Virus record (IMG/VR): IMGVR_UViG_3300031525_000018
Location: 1-38,769 of that record
Source: a virus
Length of the DNA: 38,769 bases
Strand: one strand, 5' to 3'
Within the stretch, counting starts at the first letter, position 1, and each line of letters begins with the position of its first letter. The notes beneath the pieces were generated by a model. The model saw only the letters and a program-made list of their open reading frames with translations. It ran no database searches and was not told the origin of the DNA. Shown here one piece after another: positions 8,875 through 16,135 of this stretch. The position numbers and the translations under genes are program-made.

Positions 8875-9588
8875 CTACCCCTTTGTCGGTGTTTTTTGCG
8901 CTTTTTGGTGCGCTTCTAATTGCGAAACGATCGCTTTGAGCTGGTCGAGGCTAAACGTCTCCACGCCAGCCGATGCGGTTTGTGCAGCAGTAATAGTGAC
9001 ATCATCTTCCCATTTGAAATGATCCCAAGGCCGATAATTCAGGCGCACGCCAACATTGCCGCGCTCGTCAATATCCTGTACCAGCACCCTAGGCACGCTT
9101 GGCGGCCCGATTTTGCTCATGTCTGGCATCTCACCCGGGCTGCAAAAACGCTTGCCAGTATTCGTGACTTGCGGCATCTGCCACCAGCCCCACCGTTGAG
9201 CAACGCGATTGCGCTCATAGCTGTAGGTCATTTCCGGCGGAGTGCCATGCTCGGTCTCAGTTGGATAGCGCCAATCGCCAAACCAAAGCCTAGCCGCTTC
9301 AACGGGTACGAGAATATACGAGCGCCCTGGATCGCTCGCCATCAATTCCCAGGTAATCGGTTTTCCCGGCTGCATCCGGCGAATTGAACGCGGGATTTTA
9401 TCCAGAAAACTCCCCGCATCAACAAACTCATCAGCAGAGACTTCTAGCCCGCCAAACGAAGCGGATGAATTCTGCCTAAGCAGCCGCGCTTCAGTCGTTC
9501 CGTAACGGAGAGAAAGCGGCTGCTCTTCCCCATTTGGGCGCTTCCGAAAAGGCGCTTCGAGGGTAACTCGAACCTGTGCGTTATTCAT
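8875..9588 (-). CDS. Conserved-type late protein, unknown function
   Basis: 237 residues. Rich in aromatic residues and Arg in the middle (ARLWFGDWRYPTETEHG, ERNRVAQRWGWWQMPQV), then VPRVLVQDIDERGNVGVRLNYRPWDHFKWEDD. A C-terminal helix (FSLDQLKAIVSQLEAHQKAQK) could be a coiled coil. The ATG overlaps the decoration-like gene as ATGA. No enzyme motif seen. Location between head and tail genes suggests a head-completion or structural role. Confidence 0.75.
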   Translation of the reverse strand: MNNAQVRVTLEAPFRKRPNGEEQPLSLRYGTTEARLLRQNSSASFGGLEVSADEFVDAGSFLDKIPRSIRRMQPGKPITWELMASDPGRSYILVPVEAARLWFGDWRYPTETEHGTPPEMTYSYERNRVAQRWGWWQMPQVTNTGKRFCSPGEMPDMSKIGPPSVPRVLVQDIDERGNVGVRLNYRPWDHFKWEDDVTITAAQTASAGVETFSLDQLKAIVSQLEAHQKAQKTPTKG

Positions 9589-10361
9589 GCGAGCGAGTTC
9601 ACGTCAGCGAACACGGCGAGAGACGTTGAGCCGCTACCCGGCACCGCGATGACACTCGCGCCACTTGTTGAGAGAATACCCTTGACTTGCGTGGTAACAG
9701 GATGAGCGTTCGCGAATGTCGCGGTGAACGTCGTTGCTGTAACAGCGCTTGGGGTCACGAGTTCTTGCACGGTTCCAGTATCAATAGTAAGCACGGTACT
9801 TGTCGTTATGCCAGCCATGCTAGCAGGCGTAACAGCGACCGATCCCGCCGCAGTCGCCAACGCTATGGTTGTATTCACCGCATACGCCGTAACGACGCCG
9901 ATTGAATTCCCGATCGCGCGTGTGCCAACCGTGGCGAAAACATTCGAGCTTGTGATGATGAGCTTCGAACCAATCGTAACGGCTGTACCAGCAGCCACGG
10001 CACCAGCCAACACGCGAGCAAGACCCACCCGTCGAACCGGAATGACGAAATTCTTCGTGACCGCTGTCGTGTTTGTTAAAGCAATATTCTGCTCTCCAAC
10101 ACCCGTGAATACACCTATCACATCGCCAGCATTTGCACTTGTTGCGAGCACGCCAGTATCAGTCTGCCGAGCACTGAAAAACAATACCGACGGTGACGCA
10201 TCAGCAGGGAGCATCCCGCCTGGTAATTTCGTAATATCGCGACAAATTGGAGTTCCAACGGCGAGAACTTGAGCCGCTGTAAGCGAAATCGTAAGGAGCT
10301 GCGTTAGCTCATCCGTTCCGCCATAAACCGACCCCGTACTAAGATTTGATTTCGTAATCAT
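9585..10361 (-). CDS. Capsid decoration/head-fibre-like protein
   Basis: 258 residues, almost entirely Ala/Val/Thr/Ser beta-type sequence. The middle (GVGEQNIALTNTTAVTKNFVIPVRRVGLARV) resembles structural or cement proteins found next to coat genes. The C-terminal part (PASMAGITTSTVLTIDTG ... TATTFTATFANAHPV) matches a module I recognise from many phage structural proteins. An AAGGG ribosome site lies 6 nt before the ATG. It lies two genes downstream of the coat protein, as decoration proteins usually do. The assignment is by composition and context. Confidence 0.65.
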   Translation of the reverse strand: MITKSNLSTGSVYGGTDELTQLLTISLTAAQVLAVGTPICRDITKLPGGMLPADASPSVLFFSARQTDTGVLATSANAGDVIGVFTGVGEQNIALTNTTAVTKNFVIPVRRVGLARVLAGAVAAGTAVTIGSKLIITSSNVFATVGTRAIGNSIGVVTAYAVNTTIALATAAGSVAVTPASMAGITTSTVLTIDTGTVQELVTPSAVTATTFTATFANAHPVTTQVKGILSTSGASVIAVPGSGSTSLAVFADVNSLA

Positions 10362-10363
10362 TA

Positions 10364-10591
10364 TCAGCCCTTCTTGAAGAATTTCTTCACGACGGGATTT
10401 GCCGACGTGCGTGGATCGGAATCGGGGAAATTCCCGCTACCAACCGGGCCAGGACCACCGCGATATCCAGGAGCCGGAGGCGTACCTAATGGGTCATCAC
10501 CAATACCCGCAACCGAATGAATTACCCCACCTTCGGTTTTGTAGTAGGGGGCGTCTTTGCCGGTTTTGTTCGTGCTCTCGTGCTTAGCCAT
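10364..10591 (-). CDS. Small basic/Gly-Pro-rich protein next to coat
   Basis: 75 residues with a strong ribosome site (AAGGAG, 6 nt before ATG). Low complexity: a Gly/Pro centre (GTPPAPGYRGGPGPVGSG) and a basic tail ending VVKKFFKKG. Likely unstructured. The strong translation signal directly after the coat gene suggests a plentiful virion or assembly-related protein. No homologue recognised. Confidence 0.7.
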   Translation of the reverse strand: MAKHESTNKTGKDAPYYKTEGGVIHSVAGIGDDPLGTPPAPGYRGGPGPVGSGNFPDSDPRTSANPVVKKFFKKG

Positions 10592-10621
10592 AATACTCTC
10601 CTTACGCGAAAAACGTGATGT

Positions 10622-11653
10622 CTAGAACGATTGCGCCCAAAGCACCCAATTACTAGATGGTTTCAGAATTGCCATATTCGCAAACCACAGGATGCGAGTA
10701 AATAGCGTGAGGTTATTCTGGCCTATTTGCCAATCCATCAGCTCGAAATTATACGAGGGATTCACTACGAGCTTGAAATACGTGGAATTGATCCCATACA
10801 TAAGCCCGCCTGAATTCGTGCCGCTTGGTGGGCTAGATGATGGCGACGCAACTCCCGTAGGAATGGCCGTATCCAGGAAAACCGGATTGCCGTTGAACAC
10901 ATAATCATTTCCGCCCGCAGCTCGGGCCATCTCGGGTTGCATATACCGATCTTGCGGAAATAAACTCTGAATCAATTGCCCGAAAAGTAACAGATTTGTG
11001 AAATATGCATCTGGGCGAGAACCATCTTGCGATGCCTGTAAATCCAGTGTGTGAATATTCGCTGTGAGGTTCGCCGCTGAAGCAACAGGAATAACATAAT
11101 TCGTATTAGCCTGCCAGCGGGTACCGAGCGTGCTGCGCGAGAGATTAGCATAATACGGCGCAACCGTGCCGTCATCCACCGCCTCAGCTAACCCATTCAG
11201 CCCCTTGGGATCAATCGCTTGAGTATTCAGAATCAGATCTGAAGCAATGCGATCCAGCAAGGACATTTTCATAATGTCGAGCTGCACGTCTAAGAGGTTT
11301 GCAACCGCTTCTTTCGACCCGTTGTTATCCGATAATTGCGTTAATGGAATCGACAGCGCATCGGTATAGCGTGCCCACTTTAACGATGCTCGAAGTAGAT
11401 TCCCATCCATTGAGGAAATCGGGAGGTCATCATCACCATCAAACGTGGTCGTGTTGGGCGATGATCCCACATTGATCGGCCATGTGAGCGCGAGGGAGCC
11501 TTCTTGCTCAACTACTCGCTCACGTTGGCGTGCATATTGCGCGAATTTCTTTGCTTTGAAAAATGTGTCGATCACATTCTTCGTGATAAATCCTTCGCGC
11601 GTCAGCGTTTGGATGTCTTTTTGGTACGAGTAAAAAGCCGAAAAATCAGGCAT
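10622..11653 (-). CDS. Major capsid (coat) protein
   Basis: 343 residues, preceded by GAGGA 8 nt from the ATG. An N-terminal helix-rich arm (FYSYQKDIQTLTREGFITKNVIDTFF) is followed by a mixed alpha/beta body (ISSMDGNLLRASLKWARYTDALSIPLTQLSDNNGS; LLDRIASDLIL). The C-terminal part (GGLMYGINSTYFKLVVNPSYNFELMDW) is a pattern seen in HK97-fold coats. It directly follows a scaffold-like coiled-coil gene. The length fits the family. The coat assignment rests on context plus this pattern. Confidence 0.85.
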   Translation of the reverse strand: MPDFSAFYSYQKDIQTLTREGFITKNVIDTFFKAKKFAQYARQRERVVEQEGSLALTWPINVGSSPNTTTFDGDDDLPISSMDGNLLRASLKWARYTDALSIPLTQLSDNNGSKEAVANLLDVQLDIMKMSLLDRIASDLILNTQAIDPKGLNGLAEAVDDGTVAPYYANLSRSTLGTRWQANTNYVIPVASAANLTANIHTLDLQASQDGSRPDAYFTNLLLFGQLIQSLFPQDRYMQPEMARAAGGNDYVFNGNPVFLDTAIPTGVASPSSSPPSGTNSGGLMYGINSTYFKLVVNPSYNFELMDWQIGQNNLTLFTRILWFANMAILKPSSNWVLWAQSF

Positions 11654-11664
11654 GTTTTAATTCC

Positions 11665-12366
11665 TCACCGCGCCTTGTCCATAATCTGCAAAAACCTCTC
11701 ACGTACTGAAACGTCTTTATTCGCAGATGAGGGACCAGGTACGCCTTGCATCCCTGCGCCTGAGCGTAGGGTGGGTTCATCAATGGATGCGCGGGTTTGC
11801 GCCTTATACAGGGGCTCTAATTGTCGAGCCGCTTCTTCGAATGAAATCGACCGTTGCATAGAACGTATGGCAATGGCCTCAATTCCAGCGTGACCGTTTT
11901 CAGCTAAAACTGGATAGTCTTTAATGAGATTTTCAGCGATTTTTGCGTTATCTTGCAGCAGCCGTTGGTTCGCTTGCTCGCGTTCATGACGCTCATATTC
12001 ATCTGCACGTTGTGAAAATTTATCAACAACCTTTGCCATGTCATCAATGCGCTTGACATATGGATTAAATTCCGGGTCCCATTCACGAGAAAGTTTTGGT
12101 TTTTGCTTCTCAATAATGGTGTCATAAGCGCCCATAGAATCGTCGTAAACTTGACGCGCTCTCTCATCTGTTCGTAGACGACGCACGCGATCGCGGAAAT
12201 TTTCATCTTCGACTATACCGCGAATGTCATCAGCGTGAGGAGAAAGGCACTCTAGGAAGCTTTGTGTCTCTTGACGATATGCGCGGAGCTGTTCAAGCTC
12301 TTGCAGATCGGGTGAATTGGAAAAAGACGGTGCAGGCTGTGCTCCGCCGTTAAGGTCAATGCTCAT
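11665..12366 (-). CDS. Scaffolding protein
   Basis: 233 residues, highly charged and predicted helical: ELEQLRAYRQETQSFLECL, FRDRVRRLRTDERARQVYDD, KFSQRADEYERHEREQANQRLLQDNAK. The N-terminus is short and disordered (GGAQPAPSFSNSP) and the basic C-terminal helix (SVRERFLQIMDKAR) is a typical coat-binding end. It lies immediately upstream of the coat gene. Length and composition fit phage capsid scaffolds. Confidence 0.8.
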   Translation of the reverse strand: MSIDLNGGAQPAPSFSNSPDLQELEQLRAYRQETQSFLECLSPHADDIRGIVEDENFRDRVRRLRTDERARQVYDDSMGAYDTIIEKQKPKLSREWDPEFNPYVKRIDDMAKVVDKFSQRADEYERHEREQANQRLLQDNAKIAENLIKDYPVLAENGHAGIEAIAIRSMQRSISFEEAARQLEPLYKAQTRASIDEPTLRSGAGMQGVPGPSSANKDVSVRERFLQIMDKAR

Positions 12367-12389
12367 ACTCCACCGTCAATTTTCATTGG

Positions 12390-12440
12390 CTACTTGTGCT
12401 TGCGACCGCGTTTGTGGCGGCCACGTCCGTGACGACGCAT
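12390..12440 (-). CDS. 16-residue arginine-rich peptide
   Basis: Encodes MRRHGRGRHKRGRKHK then TAG. Thirteen of 16 residues are Arg, Lys or His. The start is backed by a perfect Shine-Dalgarno AAAGGAG with CCTACG spacing, 24 bp after the upstream stop and just before the scaffold gene. A second basic peptide of the same style is encoded at 15602-15727. Composition suggests binding to nucleic acid, like the packaged basic peptide J of microviruses or protamines, but this is inference. It is below the usual ORF length cut-off and easy to miss. Confidence 0.65.
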   Translation of the reverse strand: MRRHGRGRHKRGRKHK

Positions 12441-12463
12441 CGTAGGCTCCTTTAACCGGTCGA

Positions 12464-12955
12464 TCAAACCGGCGACACAGGACTTGGCATCCCAGGAGGT
12501 GCGCCCAGGGGAGGCGCTCCCGGTGGCGTAGGCCCTGCCGATGGCCCCATTGGCGCACCTGGTGGGGGTGCTGGGGGTGTAACACCCCCTGGCGGTCCTG
12601 GTGGGGTCGTCCCAGGTGCCAAGCTAGTGATGATCTGCTGCATTATTGCCTGGGGGTCTAGCCCAAGCAGCAGTTGGTCCGCAATCATCCGCACTTTCGA
12701 AATCATGGCCTTAAGCGGAATTTCATCAGGCGTTAAATCCTGGTCAATCAGCGTGGACACGCGTTTCAATTGTGCGTAACGACTCATGCGGTGATCACTC
12801 GGATCTTGGCGATTTGCGGGAGTGCCAGGATTGGCAGGAGGCGCGGATTTGTTGAGCCTGCCCATGAGGGCAGACACATCTGCTTGCTTCATTCCATTGG
12901 GACCACCGACAGCGAAGCCAGCCACTTTGCCTCCAGAACGCAAAAAAAGAGCCAC
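12464..12955 (-). CDS. Late protein with GGK start and proline-rich tail
   Basis: Up to 163 residues. The N-terminal RSGGKVAGFAVGG motif is a short pattern I have seen at the start of phage head-region proteins. A helical middle follows (RYAQLKRVSTLIDQDLTPDEIPLKAMISKVRMIADQLLL), then a ~50-residue Pro/Gly tail. The start is uncertain. The longest frame begins at GTG 12955, inside the 3' arm of a strong terminator. GTG 12925 follows GGAGG closely, and ATG 12892 is also possible. It lies between the portal block and the scaffold, so a head-assembly role is likely. Confidence 0.65.
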   Translation of the reverse strand: MALFLRSGGKVAGFAVGGPNGMKQADVSALMGRLNKSAPPANPGTPANRQDPSDHRMSRYAQLKRVSTLIDQDLTPDEIPLKAMISKVRMIADQLLLGLDPQAIMQQIITSLAPGTTPPGPPGGVTPPAPPPGAPMGPSAGPTPPGAPPLGAPPGMPSPVSPV

Positions 12956-12994
12956 GGCAGGCTCTGCGCTGGAATGCAGAGATTGCCGTGGCTC
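12942..12994 (-). terminator. Strong intrinsic terminator inside the late operon
   Basis: Read on the minus strand, GAGCCACGGCA (12994-12984) pairs perfectly over 11 bp with TGCCGTGGCTC (12959-12949). An inner CTCTGC/GCAGAG stem nests within it, and seven T residues follow (12948-12942). The plus strand lacks a T tract at the other end, so the signal is directional. It lies between the 58-residue gene after the portal and the proline-rich late gene, upstream of scaffold and coat. Confidence 0.85.
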
Positions 12995-13046
12995 GGGATT
13001 GCCTAGACCACTAACAGTTTAAACATATACCCGAAATTCGGGCGGG

Positions 13047-13223
13047 TCAATATGTTTGGCGGATTTCCTCTGAAGCGTTCACTTTTCCATCACGCACCGA
13101 GATTCGTATTGAGCCGACAAGCGGTTTGTTGCTCAAGAATGCAAGTAACTGCGCGAGCACCACAGGCTTTTCTTGTAGTGCCCTAATAATAATAACGGCC
13201 TTTTGCATTTCTAGCTCGGTCAT
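13047..13223 (-). CDS. Small late protein (58 residues), unknown
   Basis: Starts at ATG 13223, overlapping the portal TGA as ATGA, and ends with TGA at 13047. Sequence begins MTELEMQKAVIIIRALQEKP and continues with a helical then beta-type pattern (LVGSIRISVRDGKVNA). No cysteines or membrane segment. The stop-start overlap and codon-sensible composition support a real gene despite its length. Followed by a CCCGAA/TTCGGG dyad (13030-13042) and then the terminator at 12942-12994. Confidence 0.7.
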   Translation of the reverse strand: MTELEMQKAVIIIRALQEKPVVLAQLLAFLSNKPLVGSIRISVRDGKVNASEEIRQTY

Positions 13224-15151
13224 TTTGCAGGCATAGGCGGCTTCGCGTGAGGTCCCTGCGCTTTCTTCGGCGGGGTCGGTTGTAGCTGCGGAGGTGTTTG
13301 CAGTTTACGCTTCATAATCTGCTGCCAATCAGGCGTGTTCGACCGCTGCCAATATGCAACTAAGTCGATGATTCCAGCTTGCAATTCTTGCATTAGGCGG
13401 CCTTTAACCGCGCTTTCTGACCATGCCATAGTAGAGCCCGTAACGACGTTATAATTGAAGCTCCCGCGTAAGAATGCGCCCCCAAGGCTTTCTTCGCTAA
13501 TATTCCCTTCGGCATCCATCACAGAGTGCGCGTGCTTATCTGAATATTTATTCTGCATAAACCACGAAACGATTCTGACCGTCTGCACGATAGATTGCTC
13601 CATGCGCTGCGTGCATTCAACTAATCTCGATCCGCCGATTTCCGCCAGCAGATCATAACCAGCAGCAGAATCCACACGCCCGGCGGCTTCGCCTTGCATG
13701 ACACCCGTAGCGCCGATAAGGCGTTCCATATTTTTGACAATAAACTCACACCATTGAAACCATTCTCCCGCTAATTGCGGAAACTCCATAGGCTTGATTT
13801 GCGCGACATCACCAACACGAATAATTTGACCGGGACGAACGAGCAGCGTATTTCCTTCGATGTTTGAAGATTGGCCCGCGAGAACGGGGCGGTAGGCTGC
13901 CATGCGTAAGTTGTCCATCATGGAACTGAGTGATACGTTTAAAACGACCTGGCAGTCTTCCAAATCTAAGGAGCCGCCTTTTACCCACGGCCCTTCAAGC
14001 GCATCACCATCGCTGTAAAGTGCGTAGGGAACGGGGCCATCCCACGCCCGATCATCGACCATAATAAGATCAGGGAGAATGACGGTCGTTCTTCTCCAAT
14101 GAGGGTATTTGGGTTTAAGCCGTTTCTCATATTTATGCTCGAATTGAAGCTCGAATTTTGGGAGACTGACGTATGATCCATCTTCACTTTGATGTAATTC
14201 CTCGCCAACTTCGTTGAATTTCGGCATTCCGTTATCTTCACGCAGAACGATTTTGCGTGGGTTTCCATGCGCGTCATAGGCTTTTTCCGTCACCTCGTGC
14301 ATTGAACGATCGCGATGGAATAATTCCACAATTTGGACCTGATCGACAGTATTAGAATGCGGGCGGCTATTTGCGTCTTGGAGCGTATAGGCTGAGATTA
14401 CGGGTTTTCCATTAACAATGGTTGAGAGATTGCGCCCATTGGCTGCCATACGCCGCCACGGGTCGCCTAGAGGCGTGGTGGGCATTCCGCCTGTCGAGCT
14501 TGCTTGCCCACGCTTATAATCGCCTGCGTTGCGATAGATGCGCTCAGCAGCGTTTGGATACATCAGCAGAGCTTCTGAGCGGCGCAACGTCTCACGGTGC
14601 CCAATGAATCCCATGCGCTCTGGGTCATCGGCAGAATCGTCTAAAATCAATCGCCAGCCGGGGACGGTATCAACCGCTACGTCACCCACTCCGCCATTAA
14701 GCGTATTATCCCAGCAGATTTTGAAGGCTGCGGTACGGGTACTACAGGCGAGTAATTGTACCCGTCGTAGCTTGAGCTTCATATTTTGATCGCGCCACCA
14801 CTTCATCACGACCTGTTTGAGCAGCTCCGAGGCTTCCGCATCTCCAAATTGCGTCGCCTCAATTACGGGAATTGGGTCTTGCTTTGTCATAATGGCGATT
14901 TTATGCAGCGTGAGAGCTTTGGCGAAATTGACGGTAAGAGCCGCCCTGTGCGCGGGCATTGCAACCTGCCAGTGCCTACCATAGATAAGGTTCGCGCCGA
15001 TACGGTCGGTACGGCGGCGCGCGTCTTCGTTCACATCCGCCCGAGCGACCATCTCAGCCACGCGGAGACAAAGGCGACGCTCCCAAGATTCTTTATTATC
15101 TGACCCGATCGGTTGGTCGCGTAATGGGTCACTAAGAGCCGAAATTGGCAT
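13220..15151 (-). CDS. Portal protein
   Basis: 643 residues, the size of podovirus-type portals. N-terminal part RLCLRVAEMVARADVNEDARRRTDRIGANLIYGRHWQV and the ALTVNFAKALTLHKIAIMTKQDPIPVIEA segment match the clip/wing start of portals. The middle GWRLILDD.ADDPERMGFIGHRE and the later IKNMERLIGATGVMQGEAAGRVDSAAGYDLL helix are characteristic of the stem/crown region of this class. The C-terminus is Pro/Lys-rich. It follows the terminase and a zinc-ribbon gene, the standard packaging order. It forms the dodecameric vertex ring through which DNA enters. Confidence 0.85.
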   Translation of the reverse strand: MPISALSDPLRDQPIGSDNKESWERRLCLRVAEMVARADVNEDARRRTDRIGANLIYGRHWQVAMPAHRAALTVNFAKALTLHKIAIMTKQDPIPVIEATQFGDAEASELLKQVVMKWWRDQNMKLKLRRVQLLACSTRTAAFKICWDNTLNGGVGDVAVDTVPGWRLILDDSADDPERMGFIGHRETLRRSEALLMYPNAAERIYRNAGDYKRGQASSTGGMPTTPLGDPWRRMAANGRNLSTIVNGKPVISAYTLQDANSRPHSNTVDQVQIVELFHRDRSMHEVTEKAYDAHGNPRKIVLREDNGMPKFNEVGEELHQSEDGSYVSLPKFELQFEHKYEKRLKPKYPHWRRTTVILPDLIMVDDRAWDGPVPYALYSDGDALEGPWVKGGSLDLEDCQVVLNVSLSSMMDNLRMAAYRPVLAGQSSNIEGNTLLVRPGQIIRVGDVAQIKPMEFPQLAGEWFQWCEFIVKNMERLIGATGVMQGEAAGRVDSAAGYDLLAEIGGSRLVECTQRMEQSIVQTVRIVSWFMQNKYSDKHAHSVMDAEGNISEESLGGAFLRGSFNYNVVTGSTMAWSESAVKGRLMQELQAGIIDLVAYWQRSNTPDWQQIMKRKLQTPPQLQPTPPKKAQGPHAKPPMPAK

Positions 15152-15578
15152 TCGATTCCCTCATCATTTGACTCACCGACTTTATTCCTGATAAATCGGG
15201 CTTTTCAACTAAATCATTTTCTTTTTCTTTTGATAGGCGAGCGCCACCAGTTTTGACGTGGGAAGCATATTCTGCCGCGACCTTCCACTGTGCTGGCATG
15301 TCAGCTTTTGTGACAGGTTCAATGCCCTTCATCTTATAGACGGCATCCCGCTCGCGTCTGTCTTTCGGGTAAGGCTGCCCAAGCATATCGCTGAAGTCTT
15401 CGCCTGTGCGCGGGTTCTTAGCGAATCTACAGCGGTCTTCAACAAAATGCGGCACATCGAAAATGCGCGGGCATTCGAGCATACATGCCGCGCAGAGATA
15501 CGGCTCTGACGCTTCCGACATCGGGCGGATGATAGATTGCAGACCATGCATAGGGCACTCGTACGAGTAGACTGGCAT
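15132..15578 (-). CDS. FmdB-like zinc-ribbon protein
   Basis: 148 residues from ATG 15578; ATG 15587 is a possible start three codons earlier. The start MPVYSYECPMHG followed by CAACMLECPRIFD matches FmdB-type zinc ribbons (MP.Y.Y.C..CG). The remaining ~100 residues are charged and soluble (FAKNPRTGEDFSDMLGQPYP, KGIEPVTKADMPAQW). It overlaps the portal start by 20 bp. Such genes are common between terminase and portal in phages, but their role is not established. Confidence 0.75.
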   Translation of the reverse strand: MPVYSYECPMHGLQSIIRPMSEASEPYLCAACMLECPRIFDVPHFVEDRCRFAKNPRTGEDFSDMLGQPYPKDRRERDAVYKMKGIEPVTKADMPAQWKVAAEYASHVKTGGARLSKEKENDLVEKPDLSGIKSVSQMMRESNANFGS

Positions 15579-15601
15579 GATCTGCATATCGGCACTAACG
15601 G

Positions 15602-15727
15602 CTAGTGTCTGCGGCCTCTGTGCTTGCGCCCGCCCTTTTTGCGCCCGTGTTTCTTGCGCTTGCCTTCCTTGCGGCCTTCTTCCTCACGCCCGCCTTCTTC
15701 GCGGCCGCCTTCTTCTTTTTCGAACAT
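15602..15727 (-). CDS. 41-residue basic/acidic Gly-rich peptide
   Basis: ATG 15727 with AAAGG 8 nt upstream, TAG at 15602. The first half repeats EEGGR-type units (MFEKEEGGREEGGREEEGR). The second half is strongly basic (KEGKRKKHGRKKGGRKHRGR, then RH). The C-terminal half resembles the 16-residue peptide at 12390-12440 in using R, K, H and G almost alone. Likely unstructured and able to bind DNA, RNA or an acidic partner. It lies between the terminase block and the FmdB-like gene. Low complexity means chance coding cannot be excluded. Confidence 0.6.
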   Translation of the reverse strand: MFEKEEGGREEGGREEEGRKEGKRKKHGRKKGGRKHRGRRH

Positions 15728-15787
15728 TGGATCAACCTTTCGCTAGCTAGCTAAAGTCGATTCCCCTAATATCAACCTTTTTATATT

Positions 15788-16129
15788 TTACCAGGATCTG
15801 CGGGAAATAGGCCGTTTGGCAAAGATCTTCTCAACCTCTGAGGGCCTAACGCCCCTGCCGTCTAATTGCTCAAAGAGTTTTGGATCAAATAGGCCGATCT
15901 TTGATAAACAAAGCAGAGCGGCCATCTTGTCAAAGTCTTGTTCGCACCAATCTTTATAGAGTACCCATATTCTCGACCCGTATATTTTGTATTCATCCAG
16001 AACATGAAAGAGCGGGGCTTCGTTCCTTTTCGCAAACTCGGCTAAAGTGACGGCTGCTCCAGGATTGCCTTCGGAAAGTATCACGATGCCATCCACGATA
16101 GTCGTGGTGTCTGAGATTCTATTATTCAC
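15788..16129 (-). CDS. Small protein downstream of large terminase
   Basis: 113 residues from GTG 16129, 6 bp after the terminase stop. Soluble alpha/beta composition (TTTIVDGIVILSEGNPGAAVTLAEFAKRN; YKIYGSRIWVLYKDWCEQDFDKM). Similar short genes sit next to the large terminase in many phages, but I cannot assign a family. Co-transcription with terL is clear from the spacing. Confidence 0.7.
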   Translation of the reverse strand: MNNRISDTTTIVDGIVILSEGNPGAAVTLAEFAKRNEAPLFHVLDEYKIYGSRIWVLYKDWCEQDFDKMAALLCLSKIGLFDPKLFEQLDGRGVRPSEVEKIFAKRPISRRSW

Positions 16130-16135
16130 CGTACT

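Noticed and set aside
9724-10272. 182-codon plus-strand open frame
   Set aside because: Mirror of a low-complexity Ala/Val/Thr-rich decoration-like gene; antisense openness is a composition effect.
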